From Streptomyces sp. GESEQ-4 (GTDB lineage Bacteria; Actinomycetota; Actinomycetes; Streptomycetales; Streptomycetaceae), in contig NZ_JAFFSU010000012.1 in the NCBI RefSeq assembly GCF_017948455.1, positions 205,741 through 269,740 on the forward strand: a stretch of DNA of 64,000 nucleotides, read 5' to 3'. The notes beneath the pieces were generated by a model. That model was not told where the DNA came from and did not search any database. It worked only from the letters and a program-made list of their open reading frames with translations. The position numbers and the translations under genes are program-made. Numbering within the stretch: the stretch's first letter is position 1; each line of letters begins with the position of its first letter. This document shows, piece after piece, positions 36,772-44,695 of the stretch.

Positions 36772-37499
36772 CAGCACTCGGATTCCTCTACCCGGGCCAC
36801 TCCGCCGAGGACGACTATCCACGCATCGAGCAGCTCCTGGGCAGCGACATCCGGCTCGACGTGATCCACACGGACATCGGCGAGGACGCCCACCGCGTCG
36901 ACGCGCTGCTCCGGATGGGCTCGGTGGAACGACTCGCGGCGGGCACCGAGGCCCTCCGCCTGACCGGCGCCGAGGCGGTGGTGTGGGCCTGCACCAGCGG
37001 CAGCTTCGTCTACGGCTGGGAGGGCGCCCACGACCAGGTCCGCAGCCTCGCGCTCGCGGCCGGCATGCCCGCCTCCTCGACGTCCTTCGCCTTCGTGCAC
37101 GCGGTGCGGGAGCTGGACGTGCGGCGGGTCGCGGTCGGCGCGACGTATCCCTCGGACGTGGCGGACCTGTTCGCTCAGTTCCTGCGGGCCGGCGGCGCTG
37201 AGGTGCTCTCCGTCCGTGGCTCCGGCATCATCACGGCGGCCGAGGTCGGCACCTGGGGCGAGGAAGAGGTCCTGACGCTGGCGCGCGAGGCGGACCACAC
37301 GGACGCGGAAGCGGTCCTCCTCCCGGACACCGCCCTGCACACCGCCTCCCATCTCCCCGCCCTGGAGAAGGAACTGGGCAAGCCGGTCCTCACCGCGAAT
37401 CAGGTCACGGTCTGGGAGGCCCTACGACTGACGGACCGGCGGGTGAACGCGCCGGTGCTGGGATCCCTGTTCACGAGGGAGCCGATCGTGCAGGCGTGA
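36768..37499 (+). CDS. Second maleate isomerase/Asp-Glu racemase family protein
   Basis: A 243-residue paralogue of the preceding protein. Catalytic cysteine one is in VVWACTSGSFVYGWEG; at the second position the sequence reads VLLPDTALHTAS, with no cysteine, so its chemistry should differ from two-cysteine isomerases. ATG 36768 overlaps the upstream stop and follows ggaagggtgg. The pair may form a heteromer. The 3' end overlaps the convergent PucR gene by 29 bases. Confidence 0.82.
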   Translation: MTALGFLYPGHSAEDDYPRIEQLLGSDIRLDVIHTDIGEDAHRVDALLRMGSVERLAAGTEALRLTGAEAVVWACTSGSFVYGWEGAHDQVRSLALAAGMPASSTSFAFVHAVRELDVRRVAVGATYPSDVADLFAQFLRAGGAEVLSVRGSGIITAAEVGTWGEEEVLTLAREADHTDAEAVLLPDTALHTASHLPALEKELGKPVLTANQVTVWEALRLTDRRVNAPVLGSLFTREPIVQA

Positions 37500-38706
37500 C
37501 GGCGGGGTTGCCGGGTGCGGCGCCGGGTGCGGCGGTGATGCCGTCGGTGTGCAGCAGCCAGGTCAGGGTGATCATGAGGTCGAGTCGGTCGGCGGGATCG
37601 TAGACCCGGCTTCCGGTCAGTTCCGCTATGCGGCGCAGCCGGTAGCGGACGGTCTGTTCGTGGACCTGGAGCCGGGCGCTCGTGATCACGGCGTTGTCAC
37701 CGCACTGGAGATAGGTGAGGAGCGTGGTCAGCAGCGGCACCCGGCGGCGCGGCGGCAGGGCGAGGATCGGGGCCAGGAACACGGCCGAGGTGGTGTCGAT
37801 GAGGTCCTCGACCATGGCGGCGGCCAGGAGCGCGGTGTGGTCGGCCGCCCGCTGCGGCCGGTCGGACGGCAGCACACCGCGCTCCATGAGGGCGACGGTG
37901 CGCCGGGCCCAGCGGAGCGACACTGCGGTGCGCTCGGCCGGCACCGTCGGCCCGATGGCGGCGGCACCCAGCGGGACCAGCAGGGTGGGCAGCCATTCCC
38001 GCCCTGCCGAGTCGGGGTCGGGGACGATCAGATACGACGCGTCCCAGTCGGCGAGCACATCGGGAGGCAGGATGCGGCTCGGCGGATGGGCGGCGGAGAC
38101 CAGGGCGACCGCCGCGACCGTGCCGGGCACCCGCCAGTCGGCCGCCCTGGCCTGCTCGTGGATCATGCCGGGGTCGGGCGGCAGCTCGCGGACCAGCAGA
38201 TTACGCAGTCGTCGGCGCCGGCGCTCCCGGTCGGTGGCCAGCTCACCCTGCTGACGCGCGTACCCCTGGGCGCCGGCGTCGGCCGCCTGGGCGAGGAGCC
38301 CGAAGAGGCCGTCGGTGAGCGAGGAGAGGGTCTCCTTGGGCCAGGAGAACCGGTAGGCGTCCTTGATGAACCGGCGGCAGGCGACCTGCCCGCTCAGCCT
38401 GAGCGCGGTCTGCAGCCGGTCGAGGCTGTAGCCCCGACAGGCCGCCTCGGCTCCCAACTGGCTGTAGAGCTCGGTCAGTCGGGTGGAGTCCGTGGCGGGC
38501 CGGCCGAGTGAGTCGACGAAGTGGGCGACGGTTTCGTCGATGACCTGACGGACGGCTCTGCGGTAGTCGGCGTCCACGGGCGGACCGCCCTCGTGCACAT
38601 GCACCCGGACCTCGCGCTCGATCTCCTCGACGGCGTCCGGGAGGTGCGGCCGGAGCATGTCCGACAGCGACTTCGCCAACGGTGGGTCGATGACAGTCAC
38701 AAGCAT
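37471..38706 (-). CDS. PucR-family transcriptional regulator
   Basis: A 411-residue regulator of the PucR/CdaR type. The C-terminal helix-turn-helix (LLTTLLTYLQCGDNAVITSA, LQVHEQTVRYRLRRIAELTG) is canonical. An N-terminal helical region and a GGDEF-like-fold middle domain precede it. Relatives control purine, allantoin, proline or amino-acid catabolism in response to small molecules. ATG 38706 is as listed; GTG 38700 has a better spaced aagagg. A TTGTCGG dyad 80-116 bases upstream is a candidate target. Confidence 0.85.
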   Translation of the reverse strand: MLVTVIDPPLAKSLSDMLRPHLPDAVEEIEREVRVHVHEGGPPVDADYRRAVRQVIDETVAHFVDSLGRPATDSTRLTELYSQLGAEAACRGYSLDRLQTALRLSGQVACRRFIKDAYRFSWPKETLSSLTDGLFGLLAQAADAGAQGYARQQGELATDRERRRRRLRNLLVRELPPDPGMIHEQARAADWRVPGTVAAVALVSAAHPPSRILPPDVLADWDASYLIVPDPDSAGREWLPTLLVPLGAAAIGPTVPAERTAVSLRWARRTVALMERGVLPSDRPQRAADHTALLAAAMVEDLIDTTSAVFLAPILALPPRRRVPLLTTLLTYLQCGDNAVITSARLQVHEQTVRYRLRRIAELTGSRVYDPADRLDLMITLTWLLHTDGITAAPGAAPGNPAVTPARSAPS

Positions 38707-38785
38707 CCTCTTCCGTCCCCCCGGATGGTCCCGGCACCTCGTTCACCCGGTCAACTCACCTGCGTGACAAGGTGAGTTGATCGTT

Positions 38786-38822
38786 TTGTCGGTGCCGCGC
38801 CAACCTTGTCGGAGACCGACAA
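38786..38822. promoter_or_regulatory. TTGTCGGT dyad between pucR-type gene and polyester hydrolase gene
   Basis: ttgtcggt (38786-38793) and accgacaa (38815-38822) are perfect inverted arms 21 bases apart; an extra ttgtcgg lies at 38806. Three half-sites in 37 bp between divergent genes look like an operator region for the adjacent PucR protein. Confidence 0.5.
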
Positions 38823-38927
38823 ACAAGGCCGCGAATTGCCCGGCGTCACATGCAGAACGCCGGTCTCCCTGATTCCACGATGTCCTCTCGAAACCCCCAC
38901 ACCCCCACACTCACGAGAGGACTCTCC

Positions 38928-39803
38928 GTGAAACCAGCGCTGAGAAAAAGGTTAGGAGTACTGCTCACCGGTGTGTCCCTGACCGTGTTGCTGGGCGTCA
39001 ACTCCCCGGCCGGGGCGGCACAGAACCCGTACGAGCGCGGCCCCGCCCCCACGCAGGCCAGTGTCATCGCCGCCCGCGGTCCGTTCGCCATCGGCCAGGT
39101 CACCGTGGAGTCCGGCAGCGGCACCGGCTTCAACGGCGGCACGATCTACTACCCGACCGACACCAGTCAGGGCACGTTCGGCGCGGTCGCGGTCATTCCC
39201 GGTTTCGTCTCGCCCCAGTCCGTGGTCCAGTGGCTGGGCCCCCGTCTGGCCTCGCAGGGCTTCGTCGTCTTCACCCTGGACTCCAACGGGCTGTTCGACC
39301 AGCCGCAGAGCCGCGGCAGCCAACTGCTCGCCGCGCTGGACCATCTGACCACGAGGAGTCCGGTCCGCGATCGCGTCGACCCCAGCCGCCTCGCGGTCAT
39401 GGGGCATTCGATGGGCGGCGGGGGCTCGCTGTGGGCGGCGCAGAACCGCTCGTCCCTGCAGGCGGCGATTCCGCTCGCGCCCTGGGAATCCGACGCCACC
39501 TGGGAGAATGTCTCAGTACCTACGATGATCATCGGAGGCCAGTCCGACACCATCGCCCCGGTCGCCTCCATGTCGATCCCGATGTACACGTCCATGACGG
39601 CCGCGCCCGAGAAGGCGTACCTGGAAATGCTGAACGGCAGCCATTTCGCCCCCGTCAGCGAGAACGTCACCACCGCCAAGTACGCGCTGTCCTGGCTGAA
39701 GCGCTTCGTCGACAACGACACCCGCTACGACCAGTTCCTCTGCCCGGCACCCACCCCGAGCACGGCGATCAGCCAGTATCGGGACACCTGCCCCAACACC
39801 TGA
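38928..39803 (+). CDS. Secreted polyester hydrolase / cutinase-like (PETase family fold)
   Basis: A 291-residue secreted alpha/beta hydrolase. A signal peptide ends near SPAGAA (31). The nucleophile elbow is MGHSMGGGGS with Ser161, the acid Asp207 in GQSDTIAPV, and the base His239 in NGSHFAP. PWESDATW and the C-terminal cysteine pair Cys272-Cys288 are hallmarks of actinomycete cutinases and PET hydrolases. Natural substrates are probably plant polyesters or triacylglycerols; activity on synthetic polyester is inference. GTG 38928 has gagagga six bases upstream. Confidence 0.9.
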   Translation: MKPALRKRLGVLLTGVSLTVLLGVNSPAGAAQNPYERGPAPTQASVIAARGPFAIGQVTVESGSGTGFNGGTIYYPTDTSQGTFGAVAVIPGFVSPQSVVQWLGPRLASQGFVVFTLDSNGLFDQPQSRGSQLLAALDHLTTRSPVRDRVDPSRLAVMGHSMGGGGSLWAAQNRSSLQAAIPLAPWESDATWENVSVPTMIIGGQSDTIAPVASMSIPMYTSMTAAPEKAYLEMLNGSHFAPVSENVTTAKYALSWLKRFVDNDTRYDQFLCPAPTPSTAISQYRDTCPNT

Positions 39804-39814
39804 CCCGCCGCCGC

Positions 39815-39850
39815 GGCCCGGCCCTCCCCTCTCCCCGGGAGGGTCGGGCC
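39815..39850. terminator. Bidirectional terminator between hydrolase and DUF3830 genes
   Basis: A 14-bp stem with one G-T pair (39815-39828 with 39837-39850) and an 8-base loop between convergent genes. Confidence 0.85.
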
Positions 39851-39869
39851 AACCCTGCGGCAAGGCACG

Positions 39870-40364
39870 TCACGCCCTCCGGAAGCTGAGGCTCTCCCCC
39901 GCCGCCCCCGTCCGCCACAGGTCGTTGCAGCCCTCCGCCATTTCCGTGAGGCCCTCGACCACCGTCCCCCACACGATCCCCGGTACCCACCCCACGTCGG
40001 CGTTGAGCAGCAGGTTGTTGCGTTCGTAGAAGAGGGCGAGGTCGACGAGGGTCGTGCCGGGGCGGACCTCGCGGTCGTAGCCGTACGCCTGCGTGCCCAG
40101 TTCCGCTCCCGCGAAGGAGAAGTAGCAGAGGTCCCCCGGGATGGGGGTCACCGTCGGATTCTCCAGAGGGGGCTCCGCGTCCGCGAACGGTGCGAAAAGG
40201 GCGTAGATCTCATTGCGCGCGTATTTCGCGTGGTAGACGTCGCCGGAAAGCGGCAGGGAATCCCAGACGGCGGCGCAGGTGATCGGTGCGCGGTCGTCGA
40301 GCAGCCGGGCCCGGCAGGTGATTCCGCGCTTGACCAGCGATACTTCGATGTAGCGATCAGCCAT
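39870..40364 (-). CDS. DUF3830 family protein (cyclophilin-like fold)
   Basis: A 164-residue cytoplasmic protein. Family features are GITCRARLLDDRAPITCAAV, HAKYARNEIYALF and PGDLCYFSFAG. DUF3830 proteins adopt a cyclophilin-like fold and often lie in small-molecule catabolism clusters; no activity is established to my knowledge. ATG 40364 was chosen over an ATG three codons upstream. It is divergent from the ehuB-like gene, about 126 bases away, and may belong functionally to that uptake block. Confidence 0.78.
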   Translation of the reverse strand: MADRYIEVSLVKRGITCRARLLDDRAPITCAAVWDSLPLSGDVYHAKYARNEIYALFAPFADAEPPLENPTVTPIPGDLCYFSFAGAELGTQAYGYDREVRPGTTLVDLALFYERNNLLLNADVGWVPGIVWGTVVEGLTEMAEGCNDLWRTGAAGESLSFRRA

Positions 40365-40490
40365 GCAGTCCATGGTGCACCGCCGGTCAAGAGGGCGTGG
40401 CCAGGAACGGGGCTCAAATCGGCCCGCATAACTCGCATGAGGTCGGGTAGCTGCGCCGCCATGGCTCCATCACTGGAACATGGCTCAGAT

Positions 40491-40526
40491 ATGTCCGGGC
40501 CCACGCGTATGTCCGGGCCCACGCGC
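40491..40526 (+). repeat. 18-bp tandem duplication at the start of the ehuB-like gene
   Basis: atgtccgggcccacgcg occurs at 40491 and 40509 with one base between. Each copy begins with an in-frame ATG and encodes MSGPTR, so two equivalent starts exist. Confidence 0.9.
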
Positions 40527-41384
40527 CGGTCGCTGCTCGCGGGGGTGGCGGCGGTCGGCGCGCTGGGCGCCGCGGGCTGCTCACGCGTGGCCTCGGCCTC
40601 GTCCACGGAGGGCGGTGATCTCCTCGACCGGCTGAAGGCGCAGGGTGTCGTACGGCTCGGGATCGCGGGCGAGATACCGTTCGGATACATCGACACGAAC
40701 GGCGAACTCACCGGTGAGGCACCGGAGTTGGCGAAGGTGATCTTCAAACGGCTCGGCGTGGACAGCGTGCAGGCCGTGCCGACGGAGTTCGGGTCGCTCA
40801 TTCCGGGGCTGAACGTGCAGCAGTTCGACGTCGTGGCGGCGGGGATGTACGTCAATCCCGAGCGCTGTGCGGAGGTGATCTTCGCCGATCCGGACTACCA
40901 GATGCTCGATGCCTTCATCGTGCGCAAGGGGAATCCGAAAGGGCTGCACAACTACAAGGACGTCGTCGAGAAGAAGGCGAAGTTCGCGACCGGGACCGGT
41001 TACGCGGAGATCCAGTACGCCGTCGAGGCGGGGTACAAGGAGAGCGACATCATGATCGTCCAGGATCAGGTCGCCGGGCTGAACGCGGTGGAGGCGGGGC
41101 GCGTCGACGTCTTCGCCGGAACCGCGCTCACCACTCGCGAGGTGGTGAAGAAGTCCGCCAAGGCCGAGTCGACCGAGCCGTTCAAGCCGATCGTCGGCGG
41201 CAAGCCGCATGTCGACGGGGGCGCCTTCGCGTTCCGCCCGACGGAGACGAACCTCCGCGACGCCTTCAATGTCGAGCTGCGCAAGCTCAAGGAGAGCGGA
41301 GAGCTGCTCCGCATCCTCCGGCCCTTCGGCTTCACCCAGGCGGAGATGACCGACCTCACCGCGAAGGAGCTGTGCGGCGGATGA
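40491..41384 (+). CDS. ehuB: Amino-acid-type ABC binding protein, EhuB-like
   Basis: A 297-residue extracellular solute-binding lipoprotein of SBP family 3. TRRSLLAG is a twin-arginine-like motif and LGAAGC the lipobox. The mature part (LTGEAPELAKVIFKRLG, PTEFGSLIPGL, FDVVAAGMYVNPERC) closely follows ectoine/hydroxyectoine binding protein EhuB as I recall it. The start is uncertain: ATG 40461, 40491 and 40509 are in frame and none has a strong ribosome site. It is first of four overlapping genes. Another zwitterionic ligand is possible. Confidence 0.75.
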   Translation: MSGPTRMSGPTRRSLLAGVAAVGALGAAGCSRVASASSTEGGDLLDRLKAQGVVRLGIAGEIPFGYIDTNGELTGEAPELAKVIFKRLGVDSVQAVPTEFGSLIPGLNVQQFDVVAAGMYVNPERCAEVIFADPDYQMLDAFIVRKGNPKGLHNYKDVVEKKAKFATGTGYAEIQYAVEAGYKESDIMIVQDQVAGLNAVEAGRVDVFAGTALTTREVVKKSAKAESTEPFKPIVGGKPHVDGGAFAFRPTETNLRDAFNVELRKLKESGELLRILRPFGFTQAEMTDLTAKELCGG

Positions 41385-42082
41385 CCTCGGGACTGTGGGA
41401 ACTGGTACTCAAGGGCCTCTGGGTCACGATCCAGCTGCTCGTCTTCAGCGCGCTGCTCGCGGCGGCCGTGTCGTTCATTGTCGGCACGGCCCGCGTCCAC
41501 CGGTCGCGGATCGTCCGCTTCCTCGCGGGCTTCTACACCGAGGTGTTCCGCGGGACCTCGGCGCTGGTCATGATCTTCTGGGTGTACTTCGTGCTGCCGC
41601 CCGCCTTCGGCTGGCAGCTGGTGCCCATGTGGGCGGGCACGCTGGCGCTCGGACTGACCTACGGGGCGTACGGCTCCGAGATCGTGCGCGGCGCGCTGGC
41701 CGCCGTCGACCCGGCGCAGAAGGAGGGCGGGATCGCGCTCAGCTTCACGCCCTGGCAGCGGATGCGGCTGATCCTGCTGCCGCAGGCGGTGCCGGAGATG
41801 ATCCCGCCGTTCTCCAACCTGCTGATCGAGCTGCTCAAGGGCACCGCGCTGGTGTCGATCATGGGCATGGGCGATCTGGCGTTCAGCGGCAGCCTGGTGC
41901 GGCTCGCGCTGCAGGAGAGCGCGGAGATCTACACGTACATCCTGCTGATCTACTTCGTGATCGCCTTCCTGCTGACGCGTGTGATGCGCGGACTGGAGAA
42001 GAAGTTGAAGGCCGGGGTCGGCAAGAAGCCGGAGAAGAAGGTGTCCGCGGTGCGCGTGCCTGAGGGGAGTGGTGTCGCGTGA
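41381..42082 (+). CDS. ehuC: Amino-acid-type ABC permease, EhuC-like
   Basis: A 233-residue inner-membrane permease of the His/Glu/Gln type. Membrane spans begin at LVLKGLWVTIQLLVFSALLA. The family signature EVFRGTSALVMIFWVYFVLP and the EAA-like loop EIVRGALAAVDPAQKEGGIA are present. ATG 41381 overlaps the ehuB stop. A Lys-rich tail ends the protein. It pairs with the next permease. Confidence 0.82.
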   Translation: MTSGLWELVLKGLWVTIQLLVFSALLAAAVSFIVGTARVHRSRIVRFLAGFYTEVFRGTSALVMIFWVYFVLPPAFGWQLVPMWAGTLALGLTYGAYGSEIVRGALAAVDPAQKEGGIALSFTPWQRMRLILLPQAVPEMIPPFSNLLIELLKGTALVSIMGMGDLAFSGSLVRLALQESAEIYTYILLIYFVIAFLLTRVMRGLEKKLKAGVGKKPEKKVSAVRVPEGSGVA

Positions 42083-42729
42083 ACTGGGACTGGGGAGCGG
42101 TCGCCGACTTCATGCCGCACTTCTGGGACGGCCTGCTGGTCACCCTCCAGGCGCTGGTGCTCGGCTCGCTGATCTCGTTCGCGCTGGGTCTGGTGTGGGC
42201 GCTGCTGATGCGGGTGCCCTCGCGCTGGGTGACCTGGCCGGTCGGGGTCCTCACGGAGTTCGTGCGCAACACCCCGCTGCTGGTGCAGCTGTTCTTCCTC
42301 TTCTACGTGCTGCCCGAGTGGAACATCACCTTCTCCGCGCTGACCACCGGCGTCTTCGCGATCGGCCTGCACTACTCGACGTACACGATGCAGGTCTACC
42401 GGGCCGGTATCGAAGCGGTGCCCGTCGGCCAGTGGGAGGCGGCGACCGCGCTGAACCTGCCGCTCAGGCGGACGTGGACCGTGGTGATCCTGCCGCAGGC
42501 GATCCGCCGGGTCGTGCCGGCGCTCGGCAACTACGTGATCGCGATGCTCAAGGACACGCCGCTGCTGATGGCCATCACCGTGCTGGACATGATGGGCGAG
42601 GCACGGCTGTTCTCTCAGCAGACCTTCCGGTTCACCGAGCCGCTGACCGTGATCGGCGTGGCCTTCATCCTCATCTCCTATCTCGCATCCGTCCTGCTGC
42701 GCACCCTGGAGCGACGCCTTGTCCGTTGA
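42079..42729 (+). CDS. ehuD: Amino-acid-type ABC permease, EhuD-like
   Basis: A 216-residue partner permease. FVRNTPLLVQLFFLFYVLPE is the conserved first-loop signature and YRAGIEAVPVGQWEAATALN the EAA loop. GTG 42079 overlaps the upstream stop as GTGA, and the 3' end overlaps the ATPase gene by 11 bases. Confidence 0.83.
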   Translation: MNWDWGAVADFMPHFWDGLLVTLQALVLGSLISFALGLVWALLMRVPSRWVTWPVGVLTEFVRNTPLLVQLFFLFYVLPEWNITFSALTTGVFAIGLHYSTYTMQVYRAGIEAVPVGQWEAATALNLPLRRTWTVVILPQAIRRVVPALGNYVIAMLKDTPLLMAITVLDMMGEARLFSQQTFRFTEPLTVIGVAFILISYLASVLLRTLERRLVR

Positions 42730-43501
42730 CACCGAAAAGAACCCGACCGACGTGCCCGCCTCCTCGTCCGAACTGATCCGCCTGGAGAACGTGACCAAGC
42801 GGTTCGGCGAGAACACGGTCCTCGACCATCTCGACTTCTCCGTGAGCGCGGGCAAGCACGTCACCCTGATCGGCCCGTCCGGCTCCGGCAAGACCACGAT
42901 CCTGCGGCTGCTGATGACGCTGACCAAGCCCGACGAGGGCACCATCACCGTGGACGGGGAGCAGCTGTTCCCCGCGCCGGAGAAGCAGGTCCGCGAGGTC
43001 CGCAAGAAGATCGGGATGGTCTTCCAGCAGTTCAACCTGTTCCCGAACATGACGGCCCTCAGGAACATCACCGAGGCGCCGGTCACCGTGCTCGGCATGT
43101 CCAAGGACGAGGCGGAGGAGCGGGCGCGCGGGCTGCTGGACCTGGTGGGCCTGGCCGACAAGTGCGACGCGCGGCCGACCCAGCTCTCCGGCGGCCAGCA
43201 GCAGCGTGTCGCGATCGCGCGGGCGCTGGCGATGCGGCCGCAGGTGCTGCTGCTCGACGAAGTGACGTCGGCGCTGGACCCGGAGCTGGTCGCCGGTGTC
43301 CTCGACGTCCTCCGGGACATCGCCCGTTCCACGGACATCACGATGCTCTGTGTGACCCACGAGATGAATTTCGCCCGCGACATCTCGGACCAGGTCCTGA
43401 TGTTCGATTCCGGCCGGGTCATCGAGGCCGGGCCGCCGGAGAAAATCTTCAGCGACCCGGAGCAGGACCGAACGCGGGAATTCCTCAGCGCGGTTCTCTG
43501 A
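42719..43501 (+). CDS. ehuA: ABC ATPase, EhuA-like (PAAT family)
   Basis: A 260-residue cytoplasmic ATPase energising the importer. Walker A is GPSGSGKT, the Q-loop FQQFNLFPNMT, the signature LSGGQQQR, Walker B VLLLDEVTSALD and the H-loop VTHEM. TTG 42719 has ggag seven bases upstream. Unlike the two sugar importers in this window, this one carries its own ATPase. A strong terminator follows 22 bases after the stop. Confidence 0.87.
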   Translation: MSVDTEKNPTDVPASSSELIRLENVTKRFGENTVLDHLDFSVSAGKHVTLIGPSGSGKTTILRLLMTLTKPDEGTITVDGEQLFPAPEKQVREVRKKIGMVFQQFNLFPNMTALRNITEAPVTVLGMSKDEAEERARGLLDLVGLADKCDARPTQLSGGQQQRVAIARALAMRPQVLLLDEVTSALDPELVAGVLDVLRDIARSTDITMLCVTHEMNFARDISDQVLMFDSGRVIEAGPPEKIFSDPEQDRTREFLSAVL

Positions 43502-43522
43502 TTGCACGAGGTGAAGGCGGAC

Positions 43523-43549
43523 GGGCTGTCGGTACACAACCGACAGCCC
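43523..43549 (+). terminator. Terminator of the ehuBCDA-like operon
   Basis: An 11-bp perfect stem gggctgtcggt/accgacagccc with loop acaca, followed by tttcctct. Confidence 0.92.
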
Positions 43550-43554
43550 TTTCC

Positions 43555-43570
43555 TCTGGCATATGCCAGA
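43555..43570. promoter_or_regulatory. 16-bp perfect palindrome upstream of the iclR-type gene
   Basis: tctggcatatgccaga is a perfect palindrome 139 bases before the regulator start and directly after the transporter terminator. IclR proteins often bind such short palindromes and autoregulate. Confidence 0.55.
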
Positions 43571-43708
43571 GTGTCAGTCCCCCTGCTGAGAGGGCCGGAA
43601 TCTCGTCAACAACCGCTCACTACAAGCCTCTTGGCGGCTATCGTGGAGAGGATCCGCTGACCGGATTGCGGCCCAAGAGCGAGCCAAGAGCGAGCGCAGG
43701 GGGAAACC

Positions 43709-44467
43709 GTGGCGCTGATGAACGAGCCGACCGCGCCGTACCACTCGGCCCAGGACGCCCTGCGCGTCCTGGAGACGGTGGCGCGACACTCCGCCGGAGT
43801 CACCGACGCAGAGCTCGCCCGGCACACCGGCCTCGGCGCCGAGCGGCTGACCGCGCTGCTGCGGATGCTGCGCCGTGAGGGGTACGTCGAGCAGGGCGCC
43901 GACGGTGCCTATGTCACCGGCGCCGCCCTCACCCGCCTCACCTCCACGCACGGCCGCGAGGAGGCCCTGCGCGAAAAGCTTCAGGGCACCCTCGACCGGC
44001 TGCGCGACTCGGTGGGCGCGGCCGTCTACATCAGCCGGTACGTCGACGGCGAGATCAACGTCACGCAGTACGCCGACGGCCCCACCACCCCCGCGGTCAA
44101 CGAGTGGGTGGACTTCCGCTACTCCGCCCACGCCACCGCGATCGGCAAGAGCCTGCTCGGCCAGCTCGACCACAATGGCCGCCGGGACCATCTCTCCCGG
44201 CACAAGATGGCCCGGCTCACCTCGCGCACGATCACCAGCGACAAGCTGCTGCTCTCCCGCCTGGAGGCCCAGCCGCCGACCGTGCCCCACCTCGACCTCC
44301 AGGAGTACGCGATCGGCACGGTCTGCGCCGCCGTCCCGATCACGGCCGGCTCCTCCGTGGGCTGCCTCGCCCTCTCCCTCCCGGTCGAGCACGCACACCG
44401 GCTCAAGCAGGCCGCCGACGCGCTGAACCGCAACGCCGCGCCGGTGCTGCTCTCGCTGGCCATCTGA
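43709..44467 (+). CDS. IclR-family transcriptional regulator
   Basis: A 252-residue regulator. An N-terminal winged helix (ALRVLETVARHSAGVTDAEL, LLRMLRREGYVEQ) is followed by an effector-binding domain (GAAVYISRYVDGE, RYSAHATAIGKSLLGQL, YAIGTVCAAVPI, SVGCLALSLP). GTG 43709 follows caggggga. It lies directly downstream of the EhuBCDA-like operon and is the natural candidate to control it, with the ligand being the transported compound or a catabolite. Confidence 0.88.
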   Translation: MALMNEPTAPYHSAQDALRVLETVARHSAGVTDAELARHTGLGAERLTALLRMLRREGYVEQGADGAYVTGAALTRLTSTHGREEALREKLQGTLDRLRDSVGAAVYISRYVDGEINVTQYADGPTTPAVNEWVDFRYSAHATAIGKSLLGQLDHNGRRDHLSRHKMARLTSRTITSDKLLLSRLEAQPPTVPHLDLQEYAIGTVCAAVPITAGSSVGCLALSLPVEHAHRLKQAADALNRNAAPVLLSLAI

Positions 44468-44566
44468 GGGTCGCCCGGCATTGGTCAGGAGCACCCCTGA
44501 GAACCGGGTAATATTTTCCGTACCGCCGCCGCGCGAAGCACATCACGCGCGGCCGGCGAGGGTCAT

Positions 44567-44640
44567 GCGCCGCTAGCTCAGTTGGTTAGAGCAGCTGACT
44601 CTTAATCAGCGGGTCCGGGGTTCGAGTCCCTGGCGGCGCA
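44567..44640 (+). tRNA. tRNA-Lys (anticodon CTT), copy 2
   Basis: Identical over the whole 74-base gene to the copies at 28477 and 50445: acceptor gcgccgc/gcggcgc, CTT anticodon, A discriminator. A TAATAT-like -10 lies about 55 bases upstream. Confidence 0.98.
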
Positions 44641-44646
44641 CGTTGT

Positions 44647-44692
44647 CGATGGCGAGGCGTGTTCGCGGAAAGCGCGAACCGGCTCGCCATCG
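44647..44692 (+). terminator. Terminator of tRNA-Lys copy 2
   Basis: Outer arms cgatggcgag (44647-44656) and ctcgccatcg (44683-44692) are perfect, with an inner gttcgcg-gaaa-gcgcgaac hairpin. It lies just before the convergent acyl-CoA ligase stop and may serve both sides. Confidence 0.8.
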
Positions 44693-44695
44693 TCG

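Noticed and set aside
38786..38808. TTGTCGGTG before the polyester hydrolase as another DNA-damage promoter
   Set aside because: The hexamer at the right spacing is ACCTTG, not TANNNT-like, and the sequence is better explained as part of a TTGTCGG dyad.
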